Positions 1-11,668 are shown, counted from the stretch's first letter. The stretch is 64,000 nt of DNA from Tardiphaga sp. vice304 (GCF_007018905.1 NZ_CP041402.1:5444001-5508000); one strand, 5' to 3'. Made by a program: numbers and translations. Notes: a model not told the origin generated them from the letters alone.

Positions 1-2
1 TG

Positions 3-905
3 GCCGCCGAACAGGGCGCCGGCGAGAACACGCTGGACGCCTACCGCCGCGATCTCGCCGATTTCTCCGACTTCGCCTGCCGGGTCCGCTCCAGCTTCAA
101 GGCCACCGATACCCAATTGCTGCGCGATTACCTCGAGGATCTCGACGGCCGCGGCTTCAAATCGACCACCGTGGCGCGCCGGCTGTCGGCGCTGCGCCAT
201 TTGTTCCGCTTCCTGCTCAGCGAAGGGTTGCGCAGCGACGACCCCGCCGCGATCCTGTCCGGCCCCAAGCGCGGCCGCAGCCTGCCCAAGGTGCTGTCGA
301 TCGCCGACGTCGACCGCATGCTGGTGCAGGCGAAATCGCAGGCCGAAAATCTGGCGACGCCGATCGCCCAGCGGCTGCGCGAGGCGCGCCTCTATTGCCT
401 GCTGGAGGTATTGTACGCCACCGGACTGCGCGTCAGCGAACTGGTGTCGCTGCCGCTGACGGCGGCCAGGCGCGACGCGCGCATGATCGTGGTGCGCGGC
501 AAGGGCAACAAGGAGCGGCTGGTGCCGCTCAATGAGACCGCCAAACAGGCGATGGCGGCCTATCTCGCCGCGATGGCCGAGTTGCAGGCCACCCAGCCGA
601 AGAAGACCGCGGCGTCGAAATGGCTATTTCCGTCGTTCGGCGAGAGCGGGCATCTGACCCGGCAGCATTTCGCCCGCGATCTGAAAGAACTCGCCGCCGC
701 CTCCGGCATTGCACCGGCTTTGGTCAGCCCGCATGTGCTGCGCCACGCCTTCGCCAGCCACCTTTTGCACAACGGCGCCGACCTGCGCATCGTGCAGACG
801 CTGCTGGGGCATACCGACATCTCGACGACGCAGATCTATACCCATGTGGTGGAAGAACGCCTGAAGAGCCTGGTGCGCGACCTGCATCCGCTGGCGGAGA
901 AGTGA
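3..905 (+). CDS. xerD: tyrosine recombinase XerD (5' end cut by window)
   Basis: Site-specific tyrosine recombinase that, with XerC, resolves chromosome dimers at dif under FtsK control. The reading frame is open from base 3, so roughly the first 20 residues lie outside the window. The N-terminal core-binding motif ENTLDAYRRDL is present. The catalytic residues are visible: Arg in ATGLRVSEL, Lys in RGKGNKERLVPL, His and Arg in SPHVLRHAFASHLL, His in LLGHTDISTTQ and the nucleophile Tyr in QIYTHV. The wording of the C-terminal boxes matches XerD better than XerC. It is followed by a palindromic repeat and a convergent methyltransferase gene. A phage or integron integrase is unlikely given this match. 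Confidence 0.95.
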   Translation, partial: AAEQGAGENTLDAYRRDLADFSDFACRVRSSFKATDTQLLRDYLEDLDGRGFKSTTVARRLSALRHLFRFLLSEGLRSDDPAAILSGPKRGRSLPKVLSIADVDRMLVQAKSQAENLATPIAQRLREARLYCLLEVLYATGLRVSELVSLPLTAARRDARMIVVRGKGNKERLVPLNETAKQAMAAYLAAMAELQATQPKKTAASKWLFPSFGESGHLTRQHFARDLKELAAASGIAPALVSPHVLRHAFASHLLHNGADLRIVQTLLGHTDISTTQIYTHVVEERLKSLVRDLHPLAEK

Positions 906-909
906 AGAC

Positions 910-1013
910 GTAGCCCGGATGAAGTCAGCGGGCCGCGCCTTGCGCGGGTCGGTGACGCAATCCGGGAAAGGACGTCATGTGATGCGCCGGCCCCGGATTG
1001 TCATCCGGGCTAC
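910..1013. repeat. intergenic palindromic repeat (family E)
   Basis: A perfect 13-bp inverted repeat, GTAGCCCGGATGA at 910-922 and its complement at 1001-1013, brackets about 80 bp between the convergent xerD and methyltransferase genes. It has the form of a bacterial REP/BIME-type element and could act as a bidirectional transcription stop. Other copies of this exact family were not seen in the window. Confidence 0.7.
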
Positions 1014-1023
1014 AGGAAGCGCC

Positions 1024-1800
1024 TCACCCTCCCTGCGGCTTCGGCTCCGGCAGTTCTTCCTCCTCGTCGCGCTGCAACCGCGACGGCACCAGCACCGGCT
1101 GCAGCGCCGGGATCAGCCGGGTCCGCTCGCGATGCGCGGGGATCGCGCGATAGACCTGCTTGGTGGCCTCGACGAGATGCACGCCGGCGAAGGGCAGTGC
1201 CATCGCGGCGCCGAGCTTCTCCCAGGCCATCGCCGATTGCAGGAACCACCCCCCCCCGAACGGTGGCATGAACAGCGCCTCGCTCCAGGCCGACGGCGTG
1301 AACCAGGTCTGGCGCAGCAAGTCCGTGATCTGCGCGCGCGAATAGGGCCGGCCGTGGCCGAACGGCGTGTGCTCGGTGCGGGTCCAGACGCCGCGGCGGT
1401 TCGGGATGATCGCCAGCAGCCGGCCGGACGGCGCCAGCACCCGCCATATCTCCCGCAGCAACCCGCCGGGATCGTCCGACATTTCCAGCGCATGGACCAG
1501 AATGATGCGGTCGACCGCGGCATCCGGCAGCGGCAGCGAGAACTCGTCGACCAAAGTGGCCAGCGCCGGCTTGTCGGTCGGCCATTTCAAGACGCCCTGC
1601 GCCGCCGGCATGAAGGCGATACAACGCTCCGAGGTCTCCCGGAACAGGCCGAGATAGGGCGTCGGATAGCCCAGCCCCAGCACGCGCAGCCCGTGCGCGT
1701 CCGGCCAGTGCGCCTGGATACCGCGGTTGATGAGCCGCCGCGCCACGAGGCCCAGGCGGCGCGAATAGAAATCCCGGAGGTCGATGACGTCGATGGCCAT
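1024..1800 (-). CDS. SAM-dependent methyltransferase (type 11-like)
   Basis: Likely class I S-adenosylmethionine methyltransferase of unknown substrate. After an N-terminal segment (MAIDVIDLRDFYSRRLG) comes a glycine motif, VLGLGYPTPYLG, in the position of the SAM-binding loop. It is followed by an acidic strand, DRIILVHALEMSDDP, and LLREIWRVLAPSGRLLAIIPN, which is typical of the post-core strands of methyltransferase type 11 domains. The frame extends upstream to 1872, but the ATG at 1800 gives the protein start best matching this family, and longer starts would crowd the divergent gloB promoter. The Glu/Pro-rich tail (DEEEELPEPKPQ) is probably disordered. The product is cytoplasmic and the substrate cannot be read from sequence. 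Confidence 0.8.
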   Translation of the reverse strand: MAIDVIDLRDFYSRRLGLVARRLINRGIQAHWPDAHGLRVLGLGYPTPYLGLFRETSERCIAFMPAAQGVLKWPTDKPALATLVDEFSLPLPDAAVDRIILVHALEMSDDPGGLLREIWRVLAPSGRLLAIIPNRRGVWTRTEHTPFGHGRPYSRAQITDLLRQTWFTPSAWSEALFMPPFGGGWFLQSAMAWEKLGAAMALPFAGVHLVEATKQVYRAIPAHRERTRLIPALQPVLVPSRLQRDEEEELPEPKPQGG

Positions 1801-1912
1801 GAATGTTTCTACCACGTCGGCAGGAGTCGGCATGCCCCGATTCTCGCATTGCCGGGGCAACGTTAACGCCATATGTCAGAACCCAGCACCGTTCAGGATT
1901 CCCGGAGATATC

Positions 1913-2680
1913 ATGGCCGCCGAAATTCGCGTGTTCCCCTGCCTGTCCGACAATTTCGGCTATTTGATCCACGATCCGCAGAGCCGCATGACGGCCGCGA
2001 TCGACGCGCCGGAGGCCGCGCCCATCATCAAGGTGCTGGAGCGCGAAGGCTGGATCCTCACCGACATCCTGATCACGCACCACCACGCCGACCATGTCGG
2101 CGGCGTCAAAGAGCTCAAGCACAAGTACAATTGCCGCGTCGTGGCGCCGCATGACCAGACGGCGGCGATCGCCGATGTCGATCTGCGCGTCGCCAATGGC
2201 GACGTGGTGCGGGTCGGCGACATGCTGGCCCGCGTGCTGGAGACGCCCGGCCATACGCTCGACCACATCGCTTACGTGTTCGACAATGAAAAGGCGCTGT
2301 TCGCCGCCGACACCCTGTTCTCGGTAGGCTGCGGCCGGGTGTTCGAGGGCACCTATCCGATGATGTGGCAGTCGCTGTTGAAGCTGCGCGCGCTGCCGGA
2401 CGATTTCCGGCTGTATTGCGGCCATGAATACACCGCCTCCAACGTCAAATTCGCGCTGCCCATCGAGCCCGGCAATCCGGACCTTCAGGCCTGGGCCGCC
2501 AAGGTCACGGAGCTGCGCGCGGCGAACCAGCCGACCATCCCGACTCTGCTCGGCGACGAAAAGAAGTGGAACGTGTTCCTGCGCGCCGACGAACCGTCGG
2601 TCGCGGCCGGCGTGCGGCTGAAGGGCGCCAGCGGCGAGGACGTGTTCGCCGAGTTGCGCGAGCGCAAGAACAAATCGTGA
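1913..2680 (+). CDS. gloB: hydroxyacylglutathione hydrolase (glyoxalase II)
   Basis: Hydrolyses S-lactoylglutathione to lactate and glutathione, the second step of methylglyoxal detoxification. The 255-residue protein has the metallo-beta-lactamase fold signature THHHADHVGG (His56, His58, Asp60, His61 as metal ligands), then LETPGHTLDHI, FAADTLFSVGCGR and YCGHEYTASN supplying the remaining ligands and the glyoxalase II C-terminal helical domain. The ATG at 1913 follows a CCCGGAGA-like ribosome site, and upstream in-frame ATGs would fall inside the divergent methyltransferase gene. It overlaps the next gene by four bases (GTGA), so the two are probably translationally coupled. Confidence 0.96.
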   Translation: MAAEIRVFPCLSDNFGYLIHDPQSRMTAAIDAPEAAPIIKVLEREGWILTDILITHHHADHVGGVKELKHKYNCRVVAPHDQTAAIADVDLRVANGDVVRVGDMLARVLETPGHTLDHIAYVFDNEKALFAADTLFSVGCGRVFEGTYPMMWQSLLKLRALPDDFRLYCGHEYTASNVKFALPIEPGNPDLQAWAAKVTELRAANQPTIPTLLGDEKKWNVFLRADEPSVAAGVRLKGASGEDVFAELRERKNKS

Positions 2681-3105
2681 CGGAGACGGCGGCCGAGATC
2701 ATCGCCCGGCTGGACCTCAAGCCGCATCCCGAAGGCGGGCATTTTCGCGAGACCTTTCGCGATTCTGCGGTGGATGCGAACGGGCGGTCGCGCTCGACCG
2801 CGATCTACTTTTTGCTGGCAAAAGGCGAGCGTTCGCACTGGCACCGCATCGATGCCGTCGAGATCTGGCACTGGCACGCCGGCGCAGCGCTGGAGCTGAG
2901 CATTGCCGACGACAGCGGCTCGCGCGTGCTGCGGCTCGGCGCCGATCTCGCGGCCGGCGAACTGCCGCAAGGCATCGTGCCGCCGCACGCCTGGCAGGCC
3001 GCGAGCACCACTGGCGACTGGACCCTGGTCGGCTGCACCGTGGCGCCAGGATTTGATTTCGCAACCTTCGAACTGGCGCCGCCGGGGTGGATGCCTTCTA
3101 GCTGA
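2677..3105 (+). CDS. cupin superfamily protein (DUF985/Cupin_5)
   Basis: A 142-residue single-domain cupin of the DUF985 family; the reaction is unknown. Recognisable landmarks are LKPHPEGGHFRETFRD near the start, STAIYFLLAKGERSHWHR, EIWHWHAGAALEL with the metal-ligand-like His residues, and a C-terminal GCTVAPGFDFATFELA. The GTG at 2677 is the only start that gives the normal family length, and it overlaps the gloB stop as GTGA. Coupling to gloB suggests joint expression, but a role in aldehyde detoxification is only a guess. Confidence 0.88.
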   Translation: MTETAAEIIARLDLKPHPEGGHFRETFRDSAVDANGRSRSTAIYFLLAKGERSHWHRIDAVEIWHWHAGAALELSIADDSGSRVLRLGADLAAGELPQGIVPPHAWQAASTTGDWTLVGCTVAPGFDFATFELAPPGWMPSS

Positions 3106-3116
3106 AACGCGGTTCT

Positions 3117-3150
3117 TTTCCCTCCCACCCGCGTCTTCGCGGTGGGGAGC
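3117..3150. repeat. left part of family A palindromic repeat, interrupted by IS110
   Basis: A GC-rich hairpin (CTCCCACCCGCG, tctt loop, CGCGGTGGGGAG) directly before the left end of the IS110 element. Together with 4351-4475 it reads as one family A repeat split by the insertion. Confidence 0.55.
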
Positions 3151-3164
3151 GACTGTCTTTCGGG

Positions 3165-5349
<2,185 letters not shown>

Positions 5350-5362
5350 GAAGTCTCGTTTC

Positions 5363-5522
5363 TTCCTTCTCCCCCGCGCGAAGCGGAGCTTCGCTCGGTG
5401 GGAGAAGGTGGTGCCGACGAAGTCGGCGTCGGATGAGGGGGCGTTTGGCGACGTCGCGTGCGGCCCCCCTCACCCGTCCGCGCTTCGCGCGGCCACCCTC
5501 TCCCACAAGGGGAGAGGGGAAG
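5363..5522. repeat. family A palindromic repeat
   Basis: Two inverted GC-rich units: TTCTCCC...GGGAGAAGGTGG with GCCGACGAAGTCGGC, then CCCTCACCCGTCC, GCGCTTCGCGC and CCTCTCCCACAAGGGGAGAGG. It fills the gap between the phbB stop and the EamA start, both on the minus strand. Confidence 0.85.
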
Positions 5523-5533
5523 AAAGAGACATC

Positions 5534-6259
5534 CTATGCGTGATACTGCCCACCATTCACCGTCAGCGTCGAGCCGGTGATGAAGCCGGCCTCGTCGGCG
5601 GCGAGGAACATCACGGCGCGGGCGATCTCCTCGGGTTCGCCGAGGCGGCCGACCGGGATCTGCGGCAGGATGGTTTTTTCCAGCACGTCCTTCGGCACCG
5701 CCTGCACCATCTCGGTATTGATGTAGCCCGGGCAGATCACGTTCACCGTGATGCCGAGCTTGGCATTCTCCAGCGCGAGCGCCTTGGTGAAGCCGATGTC
5801 GCCGGCCTTGGCCGCGGAATAATTGACCTGGCCGAACTGGCCCTTCTGGCCGTTGATCGAGGAGATGCTGACGATGCGGCCGAATTTGCGCGACCGCATG
5901 CCTTCGATCACCGGGCGCGTCATGTTGAACAGCGAGCCGAGATTGGTGTTGATCACCGCGCTCCACTGCTCCGACGTCATCTTGTGAAACGCGCCGTCCT
6001 TGGTGATGCCGGCATTGTTGACCAGCACGTCGACCGGACCGAGATCGGCCTCGACCTGCTTGACGCCCTCGGCGCAGGCCTCGAATGACGAGACGTCCCA
6101 TTTGTAGACCGGAATTCCGGTCTCGCTTTTGAACTTCTCCGCCACCGCGTCATTGCCGGCGTAACATGCCGCAACATTGTAACCCGCGCCCTTCAACGCC
6201 TTGCTGATCGCCGCCCCGATACCCCTCGTTCCGCCCGTCACCAACGCAACACGTCCCAT
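5534..6259 (-). CDS. phbB: acetoacetyl-CoA reductase
   Basis: NADPH-dependent reduction of acetoacetyl-CoA to (R)-3-hydroxybutyryl-CoA, the monomer for polyhydroxybutyrate. The 241-residue short-chain dehydrogenase has the cofactor motif TGGTRGIG at residues 8-15, NNAGIT, the catalytic Ser in RIVSISSINGQKGQFGQVNY and YSAAK, and the C-terminal ITGSTLTVNGGQYHA typical of PhbB/PhaB rather than FabG. ATG 6259 gives the canonical MGRVALVTGG start. It lies downstream of phbA on the same strand but is separated from it by a strong terminator-like hairpin. Confidence 0.96.
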   Translation of the reverse strand: MGRVALVTGGTRGIGAAISKALKGAGYNVAACYAGNDAVAEKFKSETGIPVYKWDVSSFEACAEGVKQVEADLGPVDVLVNNAGITKDGAFHKMTSEQWSAVINTNLGSLFNMTRPVIEGMRSRKFGRIVSISSINGQKGQFGQVNYSAAKAGDIGFTKALALENAKLGITVNVICPGYINTEMVQAVPKDVLEKTILPQIPVGRLGEPEEIARAVMFLAADEAGFITGSTLTVNGGQYHA

Positions 6260-6321
6260 GACCGTCCTCCCGCTTCTTCTTATGTAGCGAATAAATAGGG
6301 CTGTGCGATGAACTTCAAGCA

Positions 6322-6353
6322 AAAAGGCCCGACGCGAGTGCGCCGGGCCTTTT
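6322..6353 (-). terminator. intrinsic terminator between phbA and phbB
   Basis: A perfect 10-bp stem (AAAAGGCCCG at 6322-6331 with CGGGCCTTTT at 6344-6353) and a 12-nt loop. On the minus strand the stem is followed by TTTTTGC, a classic rho-independent layout after phbA. It is nearly symmetrical, so it could also stop plus-strand transcripts. Confidence 0.8.
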
Positions 6354-6410
6354 GTTAGTAGTGTGCAGTGCAATCGCGCGACGATGTGTCCAGTGCGTGA
6401 CGCCTGGTGG

Positions 6411-7616
<1,206 letters not shown>

Positions 7617-7705
7617 TTATGAAACGAGATCGCCGGATTTCGGCGAAATTCGACTGGTGTCCATCCTGTTAACGTAGGCGAGCACTGTCAATTAGCCATA
7701 GCGGA

Positions 7706-7725
7706 TTTGCTGCAGCGCACGCAAA
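7706..7725. promoter_or_regulatory. candidate PhaR-binding TGC-rich motif
   Basis: TTTGCTGCAGCGCACGCAAA in the phbA-phaR intergenic region has 5-bp inverted arms (TTTGC/GCAAA) and repeated TGC. A related TTTGCTGCAATGC lies at 7818-7830. PhaR of Paracoccus is known to bind TGC-rich sites upstream of PHA genes. The assignment here is by similarity and position only. The rest of 7590-7904 shows no gene. Confidence 0.4.
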
Positions 7726-7904
7726 TTACCACCAATGTCCGTTTGCATAGCACAGCCATGCTGCGATTTTAACCGTGCCGCACAAAACGGTAGCCGAAGC
7801 TTCGCGAAAGTGCTTTCTTTGCTGCAATGCGTTGGTTAACCCCCTAATTAAATCCGTTGGCGCACTGTCAGCGGATCCCTGTCCTCGGTGTATGTGTGAG
7901 CCCC

Positions 7905-8513
7905 ATGGCGAAATCAGATCAGCCCACGACAATCAAGAAATACGCGAACCGCCGGCTCTATAATACCGGAACCAGTACGTATGTGACGCTTGAGGACCTT
8001 GCGACAATGGTGAAGGACGGCGAGGATTTCCTCGTCTACGACGCCAAGACCGGCGACGACATCACCCGCTCGGTGCTGGCCCAGATCATTTTCGAACAGG
8101 AAAACAAGGCTGGCCAGAGCCTGCTGCCGACCACCTTCCTGCGCCAGTTGATCCGCTTCTACGGCGACAGCATGCAGATGGTGGTGCCGAAATATCTCGA
8201 GCAGTCGATCGATTCGCTGACGCGCGAGCAGGAGAAATTCCGCAAGCAGCTCACCAATACGTTCAGCATGACGCCCTTCGCGCCGCTGGAAGAACATGTC
8301 CGTCGCAACATGGAAATGTTTCAGCAGACCTTCTCGATGTTCAAACCGTTTGTCCCGAATCGCGCCGGCATGCCGATGAGCGAGCCGGAAGCACCACAGG
8401 AGCCGGCGCCCGACGCCGGCAACATCGACGATCTGCGCCGCCAGATGAAGGATATGCAGGATCGCCTCGAGCGCATGTCGCACGAGGTGAAGCCGGAGCA
8501 CAAATCGGAGTAG
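7905..8513 (+). CDS. phaR: polyhydroxyalkanoate synthesis repressor PhaR
   Basis: DNA- and PHB-binding regulator that represses phasin and its own gene until polymer granules form. The 202-residue protein begins MAKSDQPTTIKKYANRRLYNT, the hallmark of the PHB accumulation regulatory N-terminal domain (about residues 8-70). A PHB_acc segment (LAQIIFEQENKAGQSLLPTTFLRQLIRFYGDSMQ) and a Met/Phe-rich middle region likely to contact polymer follow. The C-terminus (IDDLRRQMKDMQDRLERMS) is predicted coiled coil. ATG 7905 is chosen because the conserved family start is there; the frame upstream is non-coding. It is divergent from phbA. Confidence 0.95.
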   Translation: MAKSDQPTTIKKYANRRLYNTGTSTYVTLEDLATMVKDGEDFLVYDAKTGDDITRSVLAQIIFEQENKAGQSLLPTTFLRQLIRFYGDSMQMVVPKYLEQSIDSLTREQEKFRKQLTNTFSMTPFAPLEEHVRRNMEMFQQTFSMFKPFVPNRAGMPMSEPEAPQEPAPDAGNIDDLRRQMKDMQDRLERMSHEVKPEHKSE

Positions 8514-8540
8514 GTGAGCTGAGATAGCAGCCAGACTCAC

Positions 8541-8694
8541 TTTCTTCCCTCTCCCCTTGTGGGAGAGGGTGGATCGAACCGCGAAGCGGTTCGATCCGGG
8601 TGAGGGGTAGCCTCAAACGCCGTCGCCCAGAGACCCCTCATCCGACGCCGACTTCGTCGGCGCCACCTTCTCCCACAAGGGGAGAAGGAAGAAG
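8541..8694. repeat. family A palindromic repeat
   Basis: Two inverted units, CCTCTCCCCTTGTGGGAGAGG with GATCGAACC/GGTTCGATC, and GCCGACTTCGTCGGC with CCTTCTCCCACAAGGGGAGAAGG. It occupies the whole gap between the convergent phaR and GGDEF/EAL genes and could terminate both. Confidence 0.85.
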
Positions 8695-8700
8695 TAAGAG

Positions 8701-10425
8701 CTATCCCATCGCCGGTCGTGGCGCGGCGGTGTCGTCCAGCCAAGGGCGCTCCGGGGCGGCCAGCCCGATCAGTTTGCCCTGGATGTAGTCGCAGCCCCAG
8801 TCGCGCAGCAGATCGGCGGATATTTCGTCCTGCACCCATTCCGCCACCGTCTTGATGCCCAGCCTGCGGCTGAGATCGATCATGGTCTGCACGAAGGCTC
8901 GGTCATCGGCGGAGCGCGCGATGTTCTGCACGAAGGCGCCATCGATCTTCACGATATCGACGCCGAGCTTGCGCAGGTTGCGGAACGACGTGTAGCCGGC
9001 GCCGAAATCGTCGATGGCGATGCGACCGCCGAAATTCTTCACCCGGGTCACGAAGCCGCGGACGTCATCGAGATCCTGGATCGCCACCGTCTCGGTGATC
9101 TCGACGATCATCCGCTCGGCCACGCCGGGATGGGCGCGCATCATCGACTCGATCGAGGACCACCAGTCCGAATCCATCGTGGTATCGGGCGAAATGTTCA
9201 GGCTGAGCTGGACGTGCGGCGACGCCGACAGTTCTGCCATCACCAGTTCCAGCACGCGGTGATCGACCAGCCGGATCAGGCCGAGCTTCTCGGCCACCGG
9301 CACCACGTCCGGCGCCAGCAGCACCTCGCCGTCTTCCTGCCGCATCCTGACCAGGCATTCGTAGAACGCCGGATGGCGCGAGCCGGCATGCACCACCGGC
9401 TCGAACGCCACCACGATGCGGCGCTCGTTCAGCGCGGTGACGATCTCGTCGGTGACGCGGATGTTGACGCGGCGCTGCGCCTCGCGCTCGACATTGGGCC
9501 GCCACATCGCCGAACTGCCGTTGCGGCGGCGCTTGGCCATCTCCAGCGCTTCCTGCGCACGGTTGATCGCCTCGTCATTGGTGCGGGCATAGCGCGGCAC
9601 CGCGATCGCGCCGATCGACGCCGTCACCGACACCGGGCCGGAACGGGTCAGGATCACGTCGCTGCGGATGACCTGCAGGAAACGTTCGGCCGCGACATTG
9701 GCCTCGTCGACGCTGCAATTCTTCAGGATCAGCCCGAACTTGTTGCCCGAAAACCGCCCCATCACATCGCCGCCGCGCAGCCGCACGCCGATCCGCTTCG
9801 CGATCTCGGCGATCACCTCGTCGGCGACGTCGAAGCCGAAGGCGTCATTGATCCGCGCCAGATGGTCGATGCCGACCAGCATGAAAACAAAGGAAGAGCG
9901 AAACCGGGAGCTCTCCTCGATGGCTTCGGCCAGCGCGATCAGCAGATTGGCGCGATTGAGCGCGCCGGTGACCGGATCATGCTGCGACAGCTTGAGCAGT
10001 TGCTCCTCGCGGGCGTGCCGCTCGTTGTTGATGCGGACGATGCCCTGCACGCGCAGCGTCTCGCCCGTGGCGCCGAGGCAGTACCCGGTTTCCTCGATCC
10101 ACAGCACGGTGTCCGCGGTGCTGCCGCGGATGCCATATTCGATCCGGTAGCAGCCGCCCTGGTCCGGCGCCGCGCCCGCCTCGCGGGCGGCGATCGCCTG
10201 GCTGAGCGCCTCGGTCCGCACCGTGCGATGAGGCTCGATCAGCGCCGACAGGCCGGCGCCGGTCGCCAGCGCGGCGGCGGGCACGTCCCTGAAGATCGCC
10301 GCCGCCTGGTCGGTCCAGACGATCGTGTCGGTGGCGACATCCCAGACAAAGGCCGCCTGGCCGAGCGCGGCCAGAATATCATCGGGGCTTGGGGCGCCGC
10401 TGATCGGTAATGGGCCGGATATCAC
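8701..10425 (-). CDS. PAS-GGDEF-EAL protein with degenerate GGDEF
   Basis: Cyclic-di-GMP signalling protein of 574 residues without a predicted membrane segment. Order: a PAS-like region (about 20-130, AAFVWDVATDTIVWTDQAA), a GGDEF domain (about 145-310) whose signature is SGNKF instead of GGDEF, then an EAL domain. The EAL domain keeps VEITET, IAIDDFGAGYTSF, VKIDGAF and a terminal Glu in TVAEWVQDE, but reads ECLVR where EALVR is usual. Diguanylate cyclase activity is unlikely; phosphodiesterase activity is plausible. The start codon is GTG at 10425; no strong ribosome site decides it. Confidence 0.88.
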   Translation of the reverse strand: MISGPLPISGAPSPDDILAALGQAAFVWDVATDTIVWTDQAAAIFRDVPAAALATGAGLSALIEPHRTVRTEALSQAIAAREAGAAPDQGGCYRIEYGIRGSTADTVLWIEETGYCLGATGETLRVQGIVRINNERHAREEQLLKLSQHDPVTGALNRANLLIALAEAIEESSRFRSSFVFMLVGIDHLARINDAFGFDVADEVIAEIAKRIGVRLRGGDVMGRFSGNKFGLILKNCSVDEANVAAERFLQVIRSDVILTRSGPVSVTASIGAIAVPRYARTNDEAINRAQEALEMAKRRRNGSSAMWRPNVEREAQRRVNIRVTDEIVTALNERRIVVAFEPVVHAGSRHPAFYECLVRMRQEDGEVLLAPDVVPVAEKLGLIRLVDHRVLELVMAELSASPHVQLSLNISPDTTMDSDWWSSIESMMRAHPGVAERMIVEITETVAIQDLDDVRGFVTRVKNFGGRIAIDDFGAGYTSFRNLRKLGVDIVKIDGAFVQNIARSADDRAFVQTMIDLSRRLGIKTVAEWVQDEISADLLRDWGCDYIQGKLIGLAAPERPWLDDTAAPRPAMG

Positions 10426-10641
10426 AGTCGCCTCATTGTGGGACGCCTTCGCGGGTTCGCGTCAGATTGTGACGGCGCGGATGCGTCGATTCTAGCGAAA
10501 GTTTCTGAACAATTCGAGAAAGGCCGGGTTTGCACGCCGAGTGGATGCCGGCCGGGCCGCATGCGCGCGCCGGCATGTGCCTTGCGAAGCAGCTCTCAAG
10601 GGGGACGTTCCTGTCCCGAATTGAAGCGGACGCTGATCGCT

Positions 10642-10941
10642 ATGCGGATCGTTGGAATCAGTCGGATCAGCCAGACCCCGCCGCGATCGCGGCGCGATGG
10701 CACGGCTGTGCCTGAGGCGTCCGGCGCGATCATCGAGACGACAGCGCCGCGGCGAACCGCACCGCCAAGCTACAGCCTGTCGCGGCCGGACCCCTATTTC
10801 ATCATCCAGCTGATTGCGACCGCCGAACAGAGCCCGCAAACCCGCAGCCTGCGCCGCGCCGAGGCGGCGGATGTGGACGCGGCCTATCGGGCCGTCGCAA
10901 ACCGCCGAGCCGTGGCCGGCGTCACGCGCCGGATCTGCTGA
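10642..10941 (+). CDS. conserved small protein of unknown function
   Basis: A 99-residue protein with no recognised domain. It starts MRIVGISRISQTP, has a Pro/Arg-rich low-complexity middle, and ends with a more ordered segment, DPYFIIQLIATAEQSPQTR followed by RRAEAADVDAAYR, reminiscent of short proteins widespread in Bradyrhizobium. The frame is open upstream to 10438, but ATG 10642 begins the recognisable part. It is convergent with the next gene (4-bp gap). The function is unknown and a false prediction cannot be excluded. Confidence 0.6.
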   Translation: MRIVGISRISQTPPRSRRDGTAVPEASGAIIETTAPRRTAPPSYSLSRPDPYFIIQLIATAEQSPQTRSLRRAEAADVDAAYRAVANRRAVAGVTRRIC

Positions 10942-10945
10942 CGGT

Positions 10946-11668
10946 TCAGCGCGTCGTCGGGGGGATATCTTTGGACGGATGCGGGCCATTGCCGGGCTGC
11001 AGGTCGGGTGACGTGATCTGCGGCGAGGTGTGGGCGACGACTTCCGGAGGGATCGGCTCGGCATCCGGCCGCGGCGCGGACGTCGCATCCAGCCTGGGCT
11101 CGGTCCGCGGTTCGACCGCGGGCACCGGTGGCGGCGTCGAATTTTCCAGCAGTGCTGCTTCGGCGACCGACGTGGCCGGCGGAACCACAGCGGCCGGCGG
11201 CGGCATCACCGGAGCCGGCGGGACGGCGACCAGTTCGGACGGCTCGGAGCGCGGGGCCGGCGCGGGTCGCACCGGTTCGGCCGCCACAGCCACGCGTCGG
11301 GGGCGACGCGCCCGCAGCGAGATGCCGGCGAAGAAATCCACCATCGCAATCAGGGTAATCAGGAAGAAGGTCGAGTTGCCGAATTTCGGCAGCATGACAA
11401 ATTCGGCGGCAGCGCCGCCGAACACCAAGAGCGACAGCAGGTGATCGGTGAAATATTTCGCCGCCGGACGCGCCGCGCGCATCACTTCCAGCAGCAACAG
11501 CAAGATGCCGAGCGCGACCAGCATGTCGTTCAGCGTCACCGTCCAGACGTCCTTCGACATCAGGGTGATCGAAAACAGCGGCACCGGCACGGACAGCGCC
11601 AGGTCGGGCATCAGGAAAACGATGATGTTGCAGATCGCCAGCGGAATCAGCAGCAGCGGAAACGCCAT
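10946..11668 (-). CDS. membrane protein with proline-rich tail, unknown function
   Basis: A 240-residue protein. The first 120 residues contain four hydrophobic stretches (LLLIPLAICNIIVFLMPDL, a segment around MLVALGILLLLLEVMR, LLSLLVFGGAAAEFVML and FFLITLIAMVDFFAGISL), suggesting an inner-membrane domain. The remaining half is Pro/Ala/Glu-rich and probably disordered in the cytoplasm or periplasm. ATG 11668 is preferred over the upstream TTG at 11686 because an AGAAGG-type ribosome site precedes it. No enzymatic motif is visible. The TonB-like proline richness is only superficial, since no TonB C-terminal domain follows. Confidence 0.75.
   Translation of the reverse strand: MAFPLLLIPLAICNIIVFLMPDLALSVPVPLFSITLMSKDVWTVTLNDMLVALGILLLLLEVMRAARPAAKYFTDHLLSLLVFGGAAAEFVMLPKFGNSTFFLITLIAMVDFFAGISLRARRPRRVAVAAEPVRPAPAPRSEPSELVAVPPAPVMPPPAAVVPPATSVAEAALLENSTPPPVPAVEPRTEPRLDATSAPRPDAEPIPPEVVAHTSPQITSPDLQPGNGPHPSKDIPPTTR

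Noticed and set aside
1010..2425. A 471-codon minus-strand frame opposite gloB and the methyltransferase
   Set aside because: Antisense and out-of-frame shadow of two genes with clear family motifs; composition is Arg/His/Ala-rich without domains.
8565..8605. GGTTCGATCC, resembling a tRNA T-arm
   Set aside because: It is part of the inner hairpin of a family A repeat; no acceptor stem, anticodon arm or D-arm can be formed around it.
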